The translations under genes were made by a program, and so were the position numbers. This document shows, piece after piece, positions 1 through 10,014 of a stretch of 64,000 nucleotides of DNA (its first letter is position 1; every line of letters starts with the position of its first letter). Location: assembly GCF_051014445.1 (NCBI RefSeq), contig NW_027488366.1, forward strand, positions 13,224,001 through 13,288,000, in the 5' to 3' direction. The notes under the pieces are model-generated. The model ran no database searches, had not been told where the DNA came from, and worked only from the letters and a program-made list of their open reading frames with translations. The DNA is from Colletes latitarsis (lineage: Eukaryota > Arthropoda > Insecta > Hymenoptera > Colletidae).

Positions 1-801
1 CCAAACCAGGTTTAATGGACAGTTTCAGTGTGGTACCACTTTACTACGTGATCCAAAGCAGAAAAAACCCTCGATCAGGTCAACATGTATGTTAAAACTG
101 CGAAAGTATGACCCTGATCAGGGCAAATCCCAGGCCTAACCTAGACCTAACATGCGCTGTCCTCTAAAATATTGATGGAAACCAGGTTTAATTGACTGTT
201 TCAGTGTTGTACTTCATTACTACGTGATCCAATCCTGAAATAGCCCAGGATCGAGCCCTCAAGTATGAGAAATATGCGAAAGAATGAGCCTGATGAGAGA
301 AAATCCCAGGGCTATCCTAGACCTAACATGCGTTATCCTCTAAAATATTTATCAAGACCAGGTTTAATTGAATGTTTCAGAGTGGTACCACATTATTACA
401 TGAACCAAACCAGAAAAAACCCAGGACCCGTTCAACAAGTATGTGAACAATGCGAAAGTATGAGTCTCATGATCGAAAATCCCCGGCCTAACCTAGACCT
501 AACTTGCGTTATCCTCTAAAATATTGATCGAAACCAGGTTTAATCGACTGTTTCAGTGTGGTACCACATTACTACGTGATCCAAACCAGAAAAAACCCAG
601 GATCAGTTCAACAAGTATAAGAAGAATGCGAAAGTATGAGTCTGATGGGTGAAAATCCCAGGGCTAACCTAGACCTAACATGCGTTATCCTCTAAAATAT
701 TGATCCAAACCAGGTTTAATGGACTGTTTCAGTTTGGTACCACATTACTACGTGATCCAAACCGGGAAAAACCCAGGATCAGTTCAACAAGTATGTGAAG
801 A
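1..801 (+). repeat. Leading partial HOR block (F-G-E-B order)
   Basis: The window opens inside an F monomer (CTCGATCAGG at 70), followed by G, an E-like copy, and then B and C-like copies. The stretch at about 520-1030 closely matches 15.31-15.83 kb (offset 14794) and about 34.3-34.9 kb. All three share the rare features CAAACCGG and AAATATATATCAAG. No gene is present. Confidence 0.75.
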
Positions 802-1351
802 ATGCGAAAGTATGAGTCTGATGGGGGCAAATCCCAGACCTATCCCAGACCTAACATGCGTTATCCTCTAAAATATATATCAAGACCAGGTTTAATTGAT
901 TGTTTCAGTGTGGACCCACATTACTACGTGATCCAAACCAGAAAAAACCCAGGTTCCGTTCAAAAAGTATGTGAAGAATGCGAATGTATGAGTCTGATGA
1001 GTGAAAATCCCAGGCCTAACCTAGACCTAACATGAGTTATCCTCAAAAATATTGATCGAAACCAGGTTTAATCGACTGTTTCAGTGTGGTACCACATTAC
1101 TACGTGATCCAAACCAGAAAAAACCCAGGATCCTTTCAACAAGTATGTGAAGAATGCGAAAGTATGAGTGTGATGTGTGAAAATCCCAGGCCTAACCTAG
1201 ACCTAACATGCGTTATCCTCAAAAATATTGATCGAAACGCGGTTTAATCGACTCTTTCAGTGTGGTGCCACATTACTATGTGATCCAAACCAGAAAATAA
1301 CCCAGGATCTGTTCAACGAGTATGTGAAGTGTGCGAAAGTATGAGTCTGAT
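802..1351 (+). repeat. Local duplication, copy 1
   Basis: This block matches 1860-2586. Both start with an E-like monomer ending in the unusual TGAGTTATCCTCAAAA. Both then have a copy carrying GAGTGTGATGTGTG (1166 and 2400) and one with CGACTCTTTCAGTGTGGTGCC. The offset is 1058 bp at the start and 1234 bp later because copy 2 holds one extra monomer. At about 1218 versus 2470 the copies differ as ACGCGG versus ACGTGG, a CpG transition. Confidence 0.8.
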
Positions 1352-1859
1352 GAGGTCAAATCCCAGACCAATCCCAGACTTAACTTGCGTTATCCTCTAA
1401 AATATTGATCGAAACGAGGTTTAATCGACTGTTTCAGTGTGGTACCACATTACTACGTGATCCAAACCAGAAAAAACCCAGGATCACTTCAACAAGTATA
1501 AGAAGAATGCGAAAGTATGAGTCTGATGAGTGAAAATCCCAGGGCTAACCTAGACCTAACATGCGTTATTCTCTAAAATATTGATCCAAACCAGGTTTAA
1601 TGGACTGTTTCAGTGTGGTACCACATTACTACGTGATACAAGCCAGACATAACACAGGATCCGTTCAACAAGTATGTGAGGAATGCGAAAGTATGAGTCT
1701 GATGAGTGAAAATCCCAGGCCTAACCTAGACCTAACATGCGTTATCCTCAAAAATATTGATCGAAACCTGGTTTAATCGACTGTTTCAGTTTGGTACCAC
1801 ATTACTATGTGATCCAAACCAGAAAATAACCCAGGATCTGTTCAACGAGTATGTGAAGT

Positions 1860-2586
1860 GTGCGAAAGTATGAGTCTGATGAGGACAAATCCCAGACCTA
1901 TCCCAGACCTAACATGCGTTATCCTCTAAAAGATTTATCAAGACCAGGTTTAATTGATTGTTTCAGTGTGGACCCACATTACTACGTGATCCAAACCAGA
2001 AAAAACCCAGGATCCGTTCAAAAAGTATGTGAAGAATGCGAATGTATGAGTCTGATGAGTGAAAATCCCAGGCCTAACCTAGACCTAACATGAGTTATCC
2101 TCAAAAATATTGATCGAAACCAGGTTTAATCGACTGTTTCAGTGTGGTACCACATTACTACGTGATCCAAACCAGAAAAAACCCAGGATCAGTTCAAGAA
2201 GTATGTGAAGAATGCGAAAGTATGAGTCTGATGGGTGAAAATCCCAGGGCTATCCTAGACCTAACATGAGTTATCCTCAAAAATATTGATCGAAACCAGG
2301 TTTAATCGACTGTTTCAGTGTGGTACCACATTACTACGTGATCCAAACCAGAAAAAACCCAGGATCCGTTCAACAAGTATGTGAAGAATGCGAAAGTATG
2401 AGTGTGATGTGTGAAAATCCCAGGCCTAACCTAGACCTAACATGCGTTATCCTCAAAAATATTGATCGAAACGTGGTTTAATCGACTCTTTCAGTGTGGT
2501 GCCACATTACTATGTGATCCAAACCAGAAAATAACCCAGGATCTGTTCAACGAGTATGTGAAGTGTGCGAAAGTATGAGTCTGATG
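1860..2586 (+). repeat. Local duplication, copy 2 (one extra monomer)
   Basis: This is the partner of 802-1351. The additional monomer at about 2100-2275 has GTTCAAGAAG and AGGGCTATCC and ends in the same TGAGTTATCC variant as its neighbour. It therefore looks like a single-monomer duplication followed by divergence. Similarity to copy 1 ends at about 2586, where copy 1 reads GAGGTCAAATCC and copy 2 reads GAGTGAAAATCC. Confidence 0.78.
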
Positions 2587-2640
2587 AGTGAAAATCCCCG
2601 GCCTAACCTAGACCTAACTTGCGTTATCCTCTAAAATATT

Positions 2641-2816
2641 GATCGAAACCAGGTTTAATCGACTGTTTCAGTGTGGTACCACATTACTACGTGATCCAAA
2701 CCAGAAAAAACCCAGGATCAGTTCAACAAGTATAAGAAGGATGCGAAAGTATGAGTCTGATGGGTGAAAATCCCAGGGCTAACCTAGACCTAACATGCGT
2801 TATCCTCTAAAATATT
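2641..2816 (+). repeat. Representative monomer (subfamily B), 176 bp
   Basis: This copy starts at GATCGAAACCAGG and ends just before the next GATCCAAACC at 2817. In monomer coordinates it holds a near-palindromic centre TGTGGTACCACA (32-43) and a second GATCCAAACCAGA (53-65) that repeats the first 13 bases with two changes. It also has an A6 run (65-70), AGTATA and AGTATG 19 bp apart (89 and 108), and an 11-bp imperfect direct repeat with the CTAAC core (135-156). It closes with the anchor GCGTTATCCTCTAAAATATT (157-176). GC is about 40%, with five CpG sites. Subfamily B is marked by GTATAAGAAG and AGGGCTAACC. Other B copies lie near 600, 1500, 2900, 3780, 8000, 10500, 16290, 30030 and 57150. 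Confidence 0.95.
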
Positions 2817-3521
2817 GATCCAAACCAGGTTTAATCGACTGTTTCAGTGTGGACCCACATTACTACGTGATCCATACCAGAAAAAACCCAGGATCAGTTC
2901 AACAAGTATAAGAAGGATGCGAAAGTATGAGTCTGATGGGTGAAAATCCCAGGGCTAACCTAGACCTAACATGCGTTATCCTCTAAAATATTGATCGAAA
3001 CCAGGTTTAATTGACTGTTTTAGTGTGGTACCACATTACTACGTGATCCAAACCAGAAAAAACCCAGGATCTGTTCAACGAGTATGTGAAAAACGCGAAA
3101 CTGTGAGCCTGATGAGGGCAAATCTTAGACCTAACCCAGACCTAAGATGCGTTGTCCTCTAAAATATTTATCCAGACCAGGTTTCATTGAATGTTTCAGT
3201 GTGGTACCACATAACTACGTGATCCAAACCAGTAAAAACCCAGGATCCGTTTAACAAGTATGTGAGGAATGCGAATGTATGAGTCTGATGAGTGAAAATC
3301 CCAGGCCTAACCTAGACCTAACATGCGTTATCCTCAAAAATATTGATCGAAACCTGGTTTAATCGACTGTTTCAGTGTGGTACCACATTACTATGTGATC
3401 CAAACCAGAAAATAACCCAGGATCCGTTCAACAAGTATGTGAAGAATGCGAAAGTATGAGTCTGATGAGTGAAAATCCCAGGCCTAACCTAGACCTAACA
3501 TGCGTTATCCTGAAAGATATT

Positions 3522-3698
3522 GATCGAAACCTGGTTTAATCGACTGTTTCAGTGTGGTACCACATTACTATGTGATCCAAACCAGAAAGTAACCCAGGAT
3601 CTGTTCAACGAGTATGTGAAGTGAGCGAAAGTATGAGTCTGATGAGGTCAAATCCCAGACCAATCCCAGACTTAACTTGCGTTATCCTCTAAAATATT
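3522..3698 (+). repeat. Representative subfamily A monomer, 177 bp
   Basis: Subfamily A is recognised by GAAACCTGG at its start, CTATGTGATCC in place of CTACGTGATCC, a one-base longer A-run region (typically GAAAATAACCC, here GAAAGTAACCC), GTTCAACGAGTATGTGAAGTG, and often GAGGTCAAATCC. The extra base in the A-run makes it 177 bp. This explains most of the slow drift of the anchor phase along the window: six A monomers lie between 328 and 4910, where the phase drifts by +6. Similar copies recur throughout, for example near 1290, 8500, 17130, 24700, 46350 and 56930. Confidence 0.88.
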
Positions 3699-4579
3699 GA
3701 TCGAAACCAGGTTTAATCGACTGTTTCAGTGTGGTACCATATTACTACGTGATCCAAACCAGAAAAAACCCAGGATCAGTTCAACAAGTATAAGAAGAAT
3801 GCGAAAGTATGAGTCTGATGAGTGAAAATCCCAGGGCTAACCTAGACCTAACATGCGTTATCCTCTAAAATATTGATCGAAACCTGGTTTAATCGACTGT
3901 CTCAGTTTGGTACCACATTACTATGTGATCCAAACCAGAAAATAACCCAGGATCTGTTCAACAAGTATGTGAAAAACGCGAAAGTATGAGTCTGATGAGG
4001 GCTAATCCCAGACCTATCCCAGACCTAACTTGCGTTATCCTCTAAAATATTGATCGAAACCAGGTTTAACCGACTGTTTCAGTGTGGAACCACATTACTA
4101 CGTGGTCCAAACCAGAAAAAACCCAGGATCAGTTCAAGAAGTATGTGAAGAATGCGAAAGTATGAGTCTGATGAGTGAAAATCCCAGGCCTAACCTAGAC
4201 CTAACATGCGTTATCCTCAAAAATATTGATCGAAACCTGGTTTAGTCGACTGTTTGAGTGTAGTATCACACTACTACGTGACCCAAACCAGAAAAAACCC
4301 AGGATTTGTTCAACAAGTATGTGAAAAACGCGAAAGTATGAGCCTGATGAGGGCAAATCCCGGACCTATCACAGACCTAACTTGCGTTATCCTCTAAAAT
4401 ATTGATCGAAACCAGGTTTAATTGAATGTTTCTGTGTGGTACCACATTACTACGTGATCGAAACCAGTAAAAACCCAGGATCCGTTCTACAAGTATGTGA
4501 AGAATGCGAAAGTATGAGTCTGATGAGTGAAAATCCCAGGCCTAACCTAGACCTAACATGCGTTATCCTGAAAAATATT

Positions 4580-4755
4580 GATCGAAACCAGCTTTAATGG
4601 ACTGTTTCAGTGTGGTACCACACTACTACGTGATACAAACCAGAAAAAACCCAGGATCTGTTCAACAAGTATGTGAAAAACGCGAAAGTATGAGCCTGAT
4701 GAGGGCGAATCCCAGACCTATGCCAGACCTAACTTGCGTTATCCTCTAAAATATT
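4580..4755 (+). repeat. Representative subfamily C monomer
   Basis: Subfamily C carries TTTAATGGACTG, ACCACACTACTACGTGATAC, GTGAAAAACGCGAAAGTATGAGCC and a GAGGGCGAATCCCAGACCTATGCC-type tail. It opens the ordered run C-D-E-F-G-H at 4580-5634, and the same run recurs about 8.10 kb later from 12681. Relatives with CACTACTACGGGATCC are frequent after 19.9 kb. Confidence 0.85.
4609..4624. other. 16-bp perfect palindrome at monomer centre
   Basis: AGTGTGGTACCACACT is its own reverse complement. Every monomer with ACCACACTAC has this 16-bp form. The commoner ACCACATTAC monomers keep a 12-bp core TGTGGTACCACA. E, G and H copies mostly lose it (GGACCC, GTTGTACTTC, GGTCCC). One dyad per 176 bp over tens of kilobases could form cruciforms or bind a dimeric protein. 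That role is inference; the symmetry itself is read directly. Confidence 0.9.
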
Positions 4756-4931
4756 GATCGAAACCAGGTTTAATTGACTGTTTCAGCGTGGTACCACATT
4801 ACTACGTGATACAAACCAGAAACAGGCCAGGATCTAGCCATGAAGTATGAGAAATATGCGAAAGTATGAGCCTGCTGGGGGCAAATCCTAGACCTAAGCC
4901 AAACCTAACATGCGTTATCCTCTAAAATATT
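4756..4931 (+). repeat. Representative subfamily D monomer
   Basis: Subfamily D is marked by TTTCAGCGTGG, GATACAAACCAGAAACAG, ATCTAGCCATGAAGTATGAG and the tail CTGCTGGGGGCAAATCC with AAGCCAAACC. It almost always precedes a subfamily E monomer. Copies lie near 6340, 6870, 12860, 14450, 21150, 28910 and 32600. A later variant with TACAATGCAGAAACAGCCC and TAGACGTAACCC replaces it in the second half. Confidence 0.85.
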
Positions 4932-5107
4932 TATCAAGACCAGGTTTAATTGATTGTTTCAGTGTGGTACCACATTACTACATGAACCAAACCAGAAAAA
5001 ACCCAGGATCCGTCCAACAAGTATGTGAAGAATGCGAAAGTATGAGTCTCATGAGCGAAAATCCTAGACCTAACCTAGACCTAACATGCGTTATCCTCTA
5101 AAATATT
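4932..5107 (+). repeat. Representative subfamily E monomer
   Basis: Subfamily E begins TATCAAGACCAGG instead of GATCGAAACCAGG and has TTTAATTGATTG or TTTAATTGAATG. Many copies carry GTGGACCCACATT, which loses the central GGTACC palindrome; this copy keeps it. It is the monomer in which the longest single-frame translations occur. It is abundant across the whole window. Confidence 0.85.
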
Positions 5108-5283
5108 GATCCAAACCAGGTATAATGGACTGTTTCAGTGTGGTACCACTTTACTACGTGATCCAAAGCAGAAAAAACCCTCGATCAGGTCAACATGTAT
5201 GTTAAAACTGCGAAAGTATGACCCTGATCAGGGCAAATCCCAGGCCTAACCTAGACCTAACATGCGCTGTCCTCTAAAATATT
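5108..5283 (+). repeat. Representative subfamily F monomer, first-half marker
   Basis: Subfamily F is the most distinctive monomer, with CCACTTTACTACG, GATCCAAAGCAGAAAAAACC, CTCGATCAGGT and GTATGTTAAAACTGCG. The core CTCGATCAGG occurs at 70, 5180, 7292, 13281, 14864, 21562, 22442, 29314 and 33013, with a mutated version (CTCGGTCAGG) at 41267. I found none after that. It is always followed by a G monomer, except at the mutated 41267 copy, so F-G acts as a linked pair and a tracer of the first-half HOR. Confidence 0.9.
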
Positions 5284-5459
5284 GATGGAAACCAGGTTTA
5301 ATTGACTGTTTCAGTGTTGTACTTCATTACTACGTGATCCAATCCAGAAAAAGCCCAGGATCGAGCCCTCAAGTATGAGAAATATGCGAAAGAATGAGCC
5401 TGATGAGAGAAAATCCCAGACCTAACCTAGACCTAACATGAATTATTCTCTAAAATATT
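5284..5459 (+). repeat. Representative subfamily G monomer
   Basis: Subfamily G starts GATGGAAACC and has GTGTTGTACTTCATTACTACG, GATCCAATCCAGAAAAAGCCC and GAAAGAATGAGCCTGATGAGAG. The central GGTACC is lost. Two G monomers in direct succession, with GATGCAATCC and AAGCTCAGG, occur near 18330-18650, 20060-20410, 27640-27990 and 31170-31520, a dimeric expansion repeated in each HOR copy. Confidence 0.85.
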
Positions 5460-5634
5460 GGTCGAAACCAGGTTTAATTGACTGATTCAGTGTGGTCCCA
5501 CATTACTACGTGATCCAAACCAGAAAAATCCCAGGATCCGTTCAACAAGTATGTGAAGAATGTGAAATATGTGTCTGATGAGTGAAAATCCCGGGCCTAA
5601 CCTAGACCTAGCATGCGTTATCCTCAAAAATATT
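5460..5634 (+). repeat. Representative subfamily H monomer, 175 bp
   Basis: Subfamily H starts GGTCGAAACC, follows TGAATTATTCTC, and has TTGACTGATTCAGTGTGGTCCC. Its GTGAAATATGTGTCTG stretch is one base shorter than in other subfamilies, so this copy is 175 bp. Related copies lie near 7600, 10230, 13560, 21840, 29590 and 33290. Some read CGAAATATGAG instead. Confidence 0.83.
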
Positions 5635-7368
5635 GATCGAAACGTGGTTTAATCGACTGTTTCAGTGTGGTGCCACATTACTATGTGATCCAAACCAGAA
5701 AAAAACCCAGGATCTGTTCAACGAGTATGTGAAGTGTGCGAAAGTATGAGGCTGATGAGGTCAAATCCCTGACCAATCCCAGACTTAACTTGCGTTATCC
5801 TCTAAAATATTGATCGAAACCAGGTTTAATCGACTGCTTCAGTGTGGTACCACATTACTACGTGATCCAAACCAGAAAAAACCCAGGATCAGTTCAACAA
5901 GTATAAGAAGAATGCGAAAGTATGAGTCTGATGGGTGAAAATCCCAGGGCTAACCTAGACCTAACATGCGTTATCCTCTAAAATATTGATCCAAACCAGG
6001 TTTAATGGACTGTTTCAGTGTGGTACCACATTACTACGTGATATAAACCAGAAAAAACCCAGGATCCGTTCAACAAGTATGTGAGGAATGCGAAAGTATG
6101 AGTCTGATGAGTGAAAATCCCAGGCCTAACCTAGACCTAACATGCGTTATCCTCAAAAATATTGGTCGAAACCTGGTTTAATCGACTGTTTCAGTTTGGT
6201 ACCACATTTCTACGTGATACAAACCAGAAAAAACCCAGGATCTGTTCAACAAGTATGTGAGAAACGCGAAAGTATGAGCCTGATGAGGGCGAATCCCAGA
6301 CCTATGCCAGACCTAACTTGCGTTATCCTCTAAAATATTGATCGAAACCAGGTTTAATTGACTGTTTCAGCGTGGTACCACATTACAACGTGATACAAAC
6401 CAGAAACAGCCCAGGATCTAGCCATGAAGTATGAGAAATATGCGAAAGTATGAGCCTGCTGGGGGCAAATCCTAGACCTAAGCCAAACCTAACATGCGTT
6501 ATCCTCTAAAATATTTATCAAGACCAGGTTTAATTGAATGTTTCAGAGTGGTATCACATTATTACATGAACCAAACCAGAAAAAACCCAGGACCCGTTCA
6601 ACAAGTATGTGAACAATGCGAAAGTATGAGTCTCATGATCGAAAATCCCAGACCTAACCTAGACCCAACATGCGTTATCCTCTAAAATATTGATCCAAAC
6701 CAGGTTTAATGGACTGTTTCAGTTTGGTACCACATTTCTACGTGATACAAACCAGAAAAAACCCAGGATCTGTTCAACAAGTATGTGAGAAACGCGAAAG
6801 TATGAGCCTGATGAGGGCGAATCCCAGACCTATGCCAGACCTAACTTGCGTTATCCTCTAAAATATTGATCGAAACCAGGTTTAATTGACTGTTTCAGCG
6901 TGGTACCACATTACTACGTGATACAAACCAGAAACAGCCCAGGATCTAGCCATGAAGTATGAGAAATATGCGAAAGTATGAGCCTGCTGGGGGCAAATCC
7001 TAGACCTAAGCCAAACCTAACATGCGTTATCCTCTAAAATATTTATCAAGACCAGGTTTAATTGAATGTTTCAGAGTGGTATCACATTATTACATGAACC
7101 AAACCAGAAAAAACCCAGGACCCGTTCAACAAGTATGTGAACAATGCGAAAGTATGAGTCTCATGATCGAAAATCCCAGACCTAACCTAGACCCAACATG
7201 CGTTATCCTCTAAAATATTGATCCAAACCAGGTTTAATGGACTGTTTCAGTGTGGTACCACTTTACTACGTGATCCAAAGCAGAAAAAACCCTCGATCAG
7301 GTAAGCATGTATGTTAAAACTGCGAAAGTATGACCCTGATCAGGGCAAATCCCAGGCCTAACCTAGAC

Positions 7369-10014
7369 CTAACATGCGCTGTCCTCTAAAATATTGATGG
7401 AAACCAGGTTTAATTGACTGTTTCAGTGTTGTACTTCATTACTACGTGATCCAATCCAGAAAAAGCCCAGGATCTAGCCATCAAGTATGAGAAATATGCG
7501 AAAGTATGAGCCTGCTGGGGGCAAATCCTAGACCTAAGCCAAACCTAACATGCGTTATCCTCTAAAATATTTATCAAGACCAGGTTTAATTGACTGATTC
7601 AGTGTGGTCCCACATTACTACGTGATCAAAACCAGAAAAAACCCAGGATCCGTTCAACAAGTATGTGAAGAATGCGAAATATGAGTCTGATGAGTGAAAA
7701 TCCCCGGCCTAACCTAGACCTAACTTGCGTTATCCTCTAAAATATTGATCGAAACCAGGTTTAATCGACTGTTTCAGTGTGGTACCACATTACTACGTGA
7801 TCCAAACCAGAAAAAACCCAGGATCAGTTCAACAAGTATAAGAAGGTTGCGAAAGTATGAGTCTGATGGGTGAAAATCCCAGGGCTAACCTAGACCTAAC
7901 ATGCGTTATCCTCTAAAATATTGATCCAAACCAGGTTTAATCGACTGTTTCAGTGTGGACCCACATTACTACGTGATCCAAACCAGAAAAAACCCAGGAT
8001 CAGTTCAACAAGTATAAGAAGGATGCGAAAGTATGAGTCTGATGGGTGAAAATCCCAGGGCTAACCTAGACCTAACATGCGTTATCCTCTAAAATATTTA
8101 TCCAGACCAGGTTTCATTGAATGTTTCAGTGTGGTACCACATAACTACGTGATCCAAACCAGTAAAAACCCAGGATCCGTTTAACAAGTATGTGAGGAAT
8201 GCGAATGTATGAGTCTGATGAGTGAAAATCCCAGGCCTAACCTAGACCTAACATGCGTTATCCTCAAAAATATTGATCGAAACCTGGTTTAATCGACTGT
8301 TTCAGTGTGGTACCACATTACTATGTGATCCAAACCAGAAAATAACCCAGGATCCGTTCAACAAGTATGTGAAGAATGCGAAAGTATGAGTTTGATGAGT
8401 GAAAATCCCAGGCCTAACCTAGACCTAACATGCGTTATCCTGAAAGATATTGATCGAAACCTGGTTTAATCGACTGTTTCAGTGTGGTACCACATTACTA
8501 TGTGATCCAAACCAGAAAATAACCCAGGATCTGTTCAACGAGTATGTGAAGTGTGCGAAAGTATGAGTCTGATGAGGTCAAATCCCAGACCAATCCCAGA
8601 CTTAACTTGCGTTATCCTCTAAAATATTGATCGAAACCAGGTTTAATCGACTGTTTCAGTGTGGTACCATATTACTACGTGATCCAAACCAGAAAAAACC
8701 CAGGATCAGTTCAACAAGTATAAGAAGAATGCGAAAGTATGAGTCTGATGAGTGAAAATCCCAGGGCTAACCTAGACCTAACATGCGTTATCCTCTAAAA
8801 TATTGATCGAAACCTGGTTTAATCGACTGTCTCAGTTTGGTACCACATTACTATGTGATCCAAACCAGAAAATAACCCAGGATCTGTTCAACGAGTATGT
8901 GAAGTGTGCGAAAGTATGAGTCTGATGAGGGTTAATCCCAGACCTATCCCAGACCTAACTTGCGTTATCCTCTAAAATATTGATCGAAACCAGGTTTAAC
9001 CGACTGTTTCAGTGTGGAACCACATTACTACGTGGTCCAAACCAGAAAAAACCCAGGATCAGTTCAAGAAGTATGTGAAGAATGCGAAAGTATGAGTCTG
9101 ATGAGTGAAAATCCCAGGCCTAACCTAGACCTAACATGCGTTATCCTCAAAAATATTGATCGAAACCTGGTTTAGTCGACTGTTTGAGTGTAGTATCACA
9201 CTACTACGTGACCCAAACCAGAAAAAACCCAGGATCTGTTCAACAAGTATGTGAAAAACGCGAAAGTATGAGCCTGATGAGGGCAAATCCCGGACCTATC
9301 ACAGACCTAACTTGCGTTATCCTCTAAAATATTGATCGAAACCAGGTTTAATTGAATGTTTCCGTGTGGTACCACATTACTACGTGATCGAAACCAGTAA
9401 AAACCCAGGATCCGTTCTACAAGTATGTGAAGAATGCGAAAGTATGAGTCTGATGAGTGAAAATCCCAGGCCTAACCTAGACCTAACATGCGTTATCCTG
9501 AAAAATATTGATCGAAACCTGGTTTAATCGACTGTTTCAGTGTGGTACCACATTACTATGTGATCCAAACCAGAAAATAACCCGGGATCTGTTCAACGAG
9601 TATGTGAAGTGTGCGAAAGTATGAGTCTGATGAGGGCAAATCCCAGACCTATCCCAGACCTAACATATGTTATCCTCTAAAATATTTATCAAGACCAGGT
9701 TCAATTGATTGTTTCACTGTGGACCCACATTACTACGTGATCCAAACCAGAAAAAACCCAGCATCCGTTCAACACGTATGTGAGGAATGCGAAGGTATGA
9801 GCCTGATCAGGGCAAATCCCAGACCTATCCCAGACCTAACTTGCGTTGTCCCCTAAAATATTGATGGAAACCAGGTTTAGTTGATGGTTTCAGTGTGGTC
9901 CCACATTATTACGTGATCCAAACCAGAAAAAACCCAGGATCTGTTCAACATGTATGAGAAATATGCGAAAGAATGAGCCTGATGAGAGCAAATCCCAGAC
10001 CTAACCTAGACCTA
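7369..10014 (+). repeat. HOR module gamma, tandem copy a
   Basis: The block runs from GCGCTGTCCTC through G, H-like and B copies and module alpha to an E monomer at about 9665 and a copy with TTTAGTTGATGG. It is repeated immediately downstream at 10015-12478. The offset is 2643 bp at first. It becomes 2819 bp because copy a lacks the ACTGTGAGCC monomer near 8095, then 2466 bp because copy b lacks two monomers found here at about 8420-8770. Confidence 0.87.

Larger units (their letters stand above)
2587..4579 (+). repeat. HOR module alpha, copy 1
   Basis: Module alpha is an ordered run. It has two B monomers, a copy with ACTGTGAGCC, one with CATAACTACGTG and GTTTAACAAG, A monomers, a copy with TTTAACCGACTG and ACGTGGTCC, one with TTTGAGTGTAGTATC, and a last one with GTTCTACAAG. 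The tracer GTTTCATTGA next to CATAACTACG lies at 3181, 8111, 10930, 16742 and 24319, giving five alpha copies in the first 26 kb. This copy leads directly into the C-D-E-F-G-H run. Confidence 0.85.
4580..7213 (+). repeat. HOR module beta, copy 1 (with internal 528-bp duplication)
   Basis: This block contains the C-D-E-F-G-H run and continues through A, B and C-like copies. It matches 12681-14786 at an offset of 8101 bp up to about 6670. Three monomers (about 6155-6690) are repeated at 6685-7213 with a 528-bp offset. Copy 2 lacks this repeat, and the offset falls to 7573 afterwards. The duplicated E-type monomers at 6494 and 7022 encode the same 63-residue frame, so the event is recent relative to most divergence in the array. 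Confidence 0.88.

Noticed and set aside
2641..2650. Pol III B-box-like GATCGAAAC (fits GWTCRANNC), suggesting a tRNA- or SINE-derived monomer
   Set aside because: No A box at suitable spacing and no T-run terminator. The site is changed in many subfamilies (GATCCAAAC, GATGGAAAC, TATCAAGAC). A short degenerate match is expected by chance.
2767..2796. Interstitial telomere sequence (CCTAACCTAGACCTAAC)
   Set aside because: It is only two to three degenerate units per monomer, part of every copy, and not a run of true telomere repeats.
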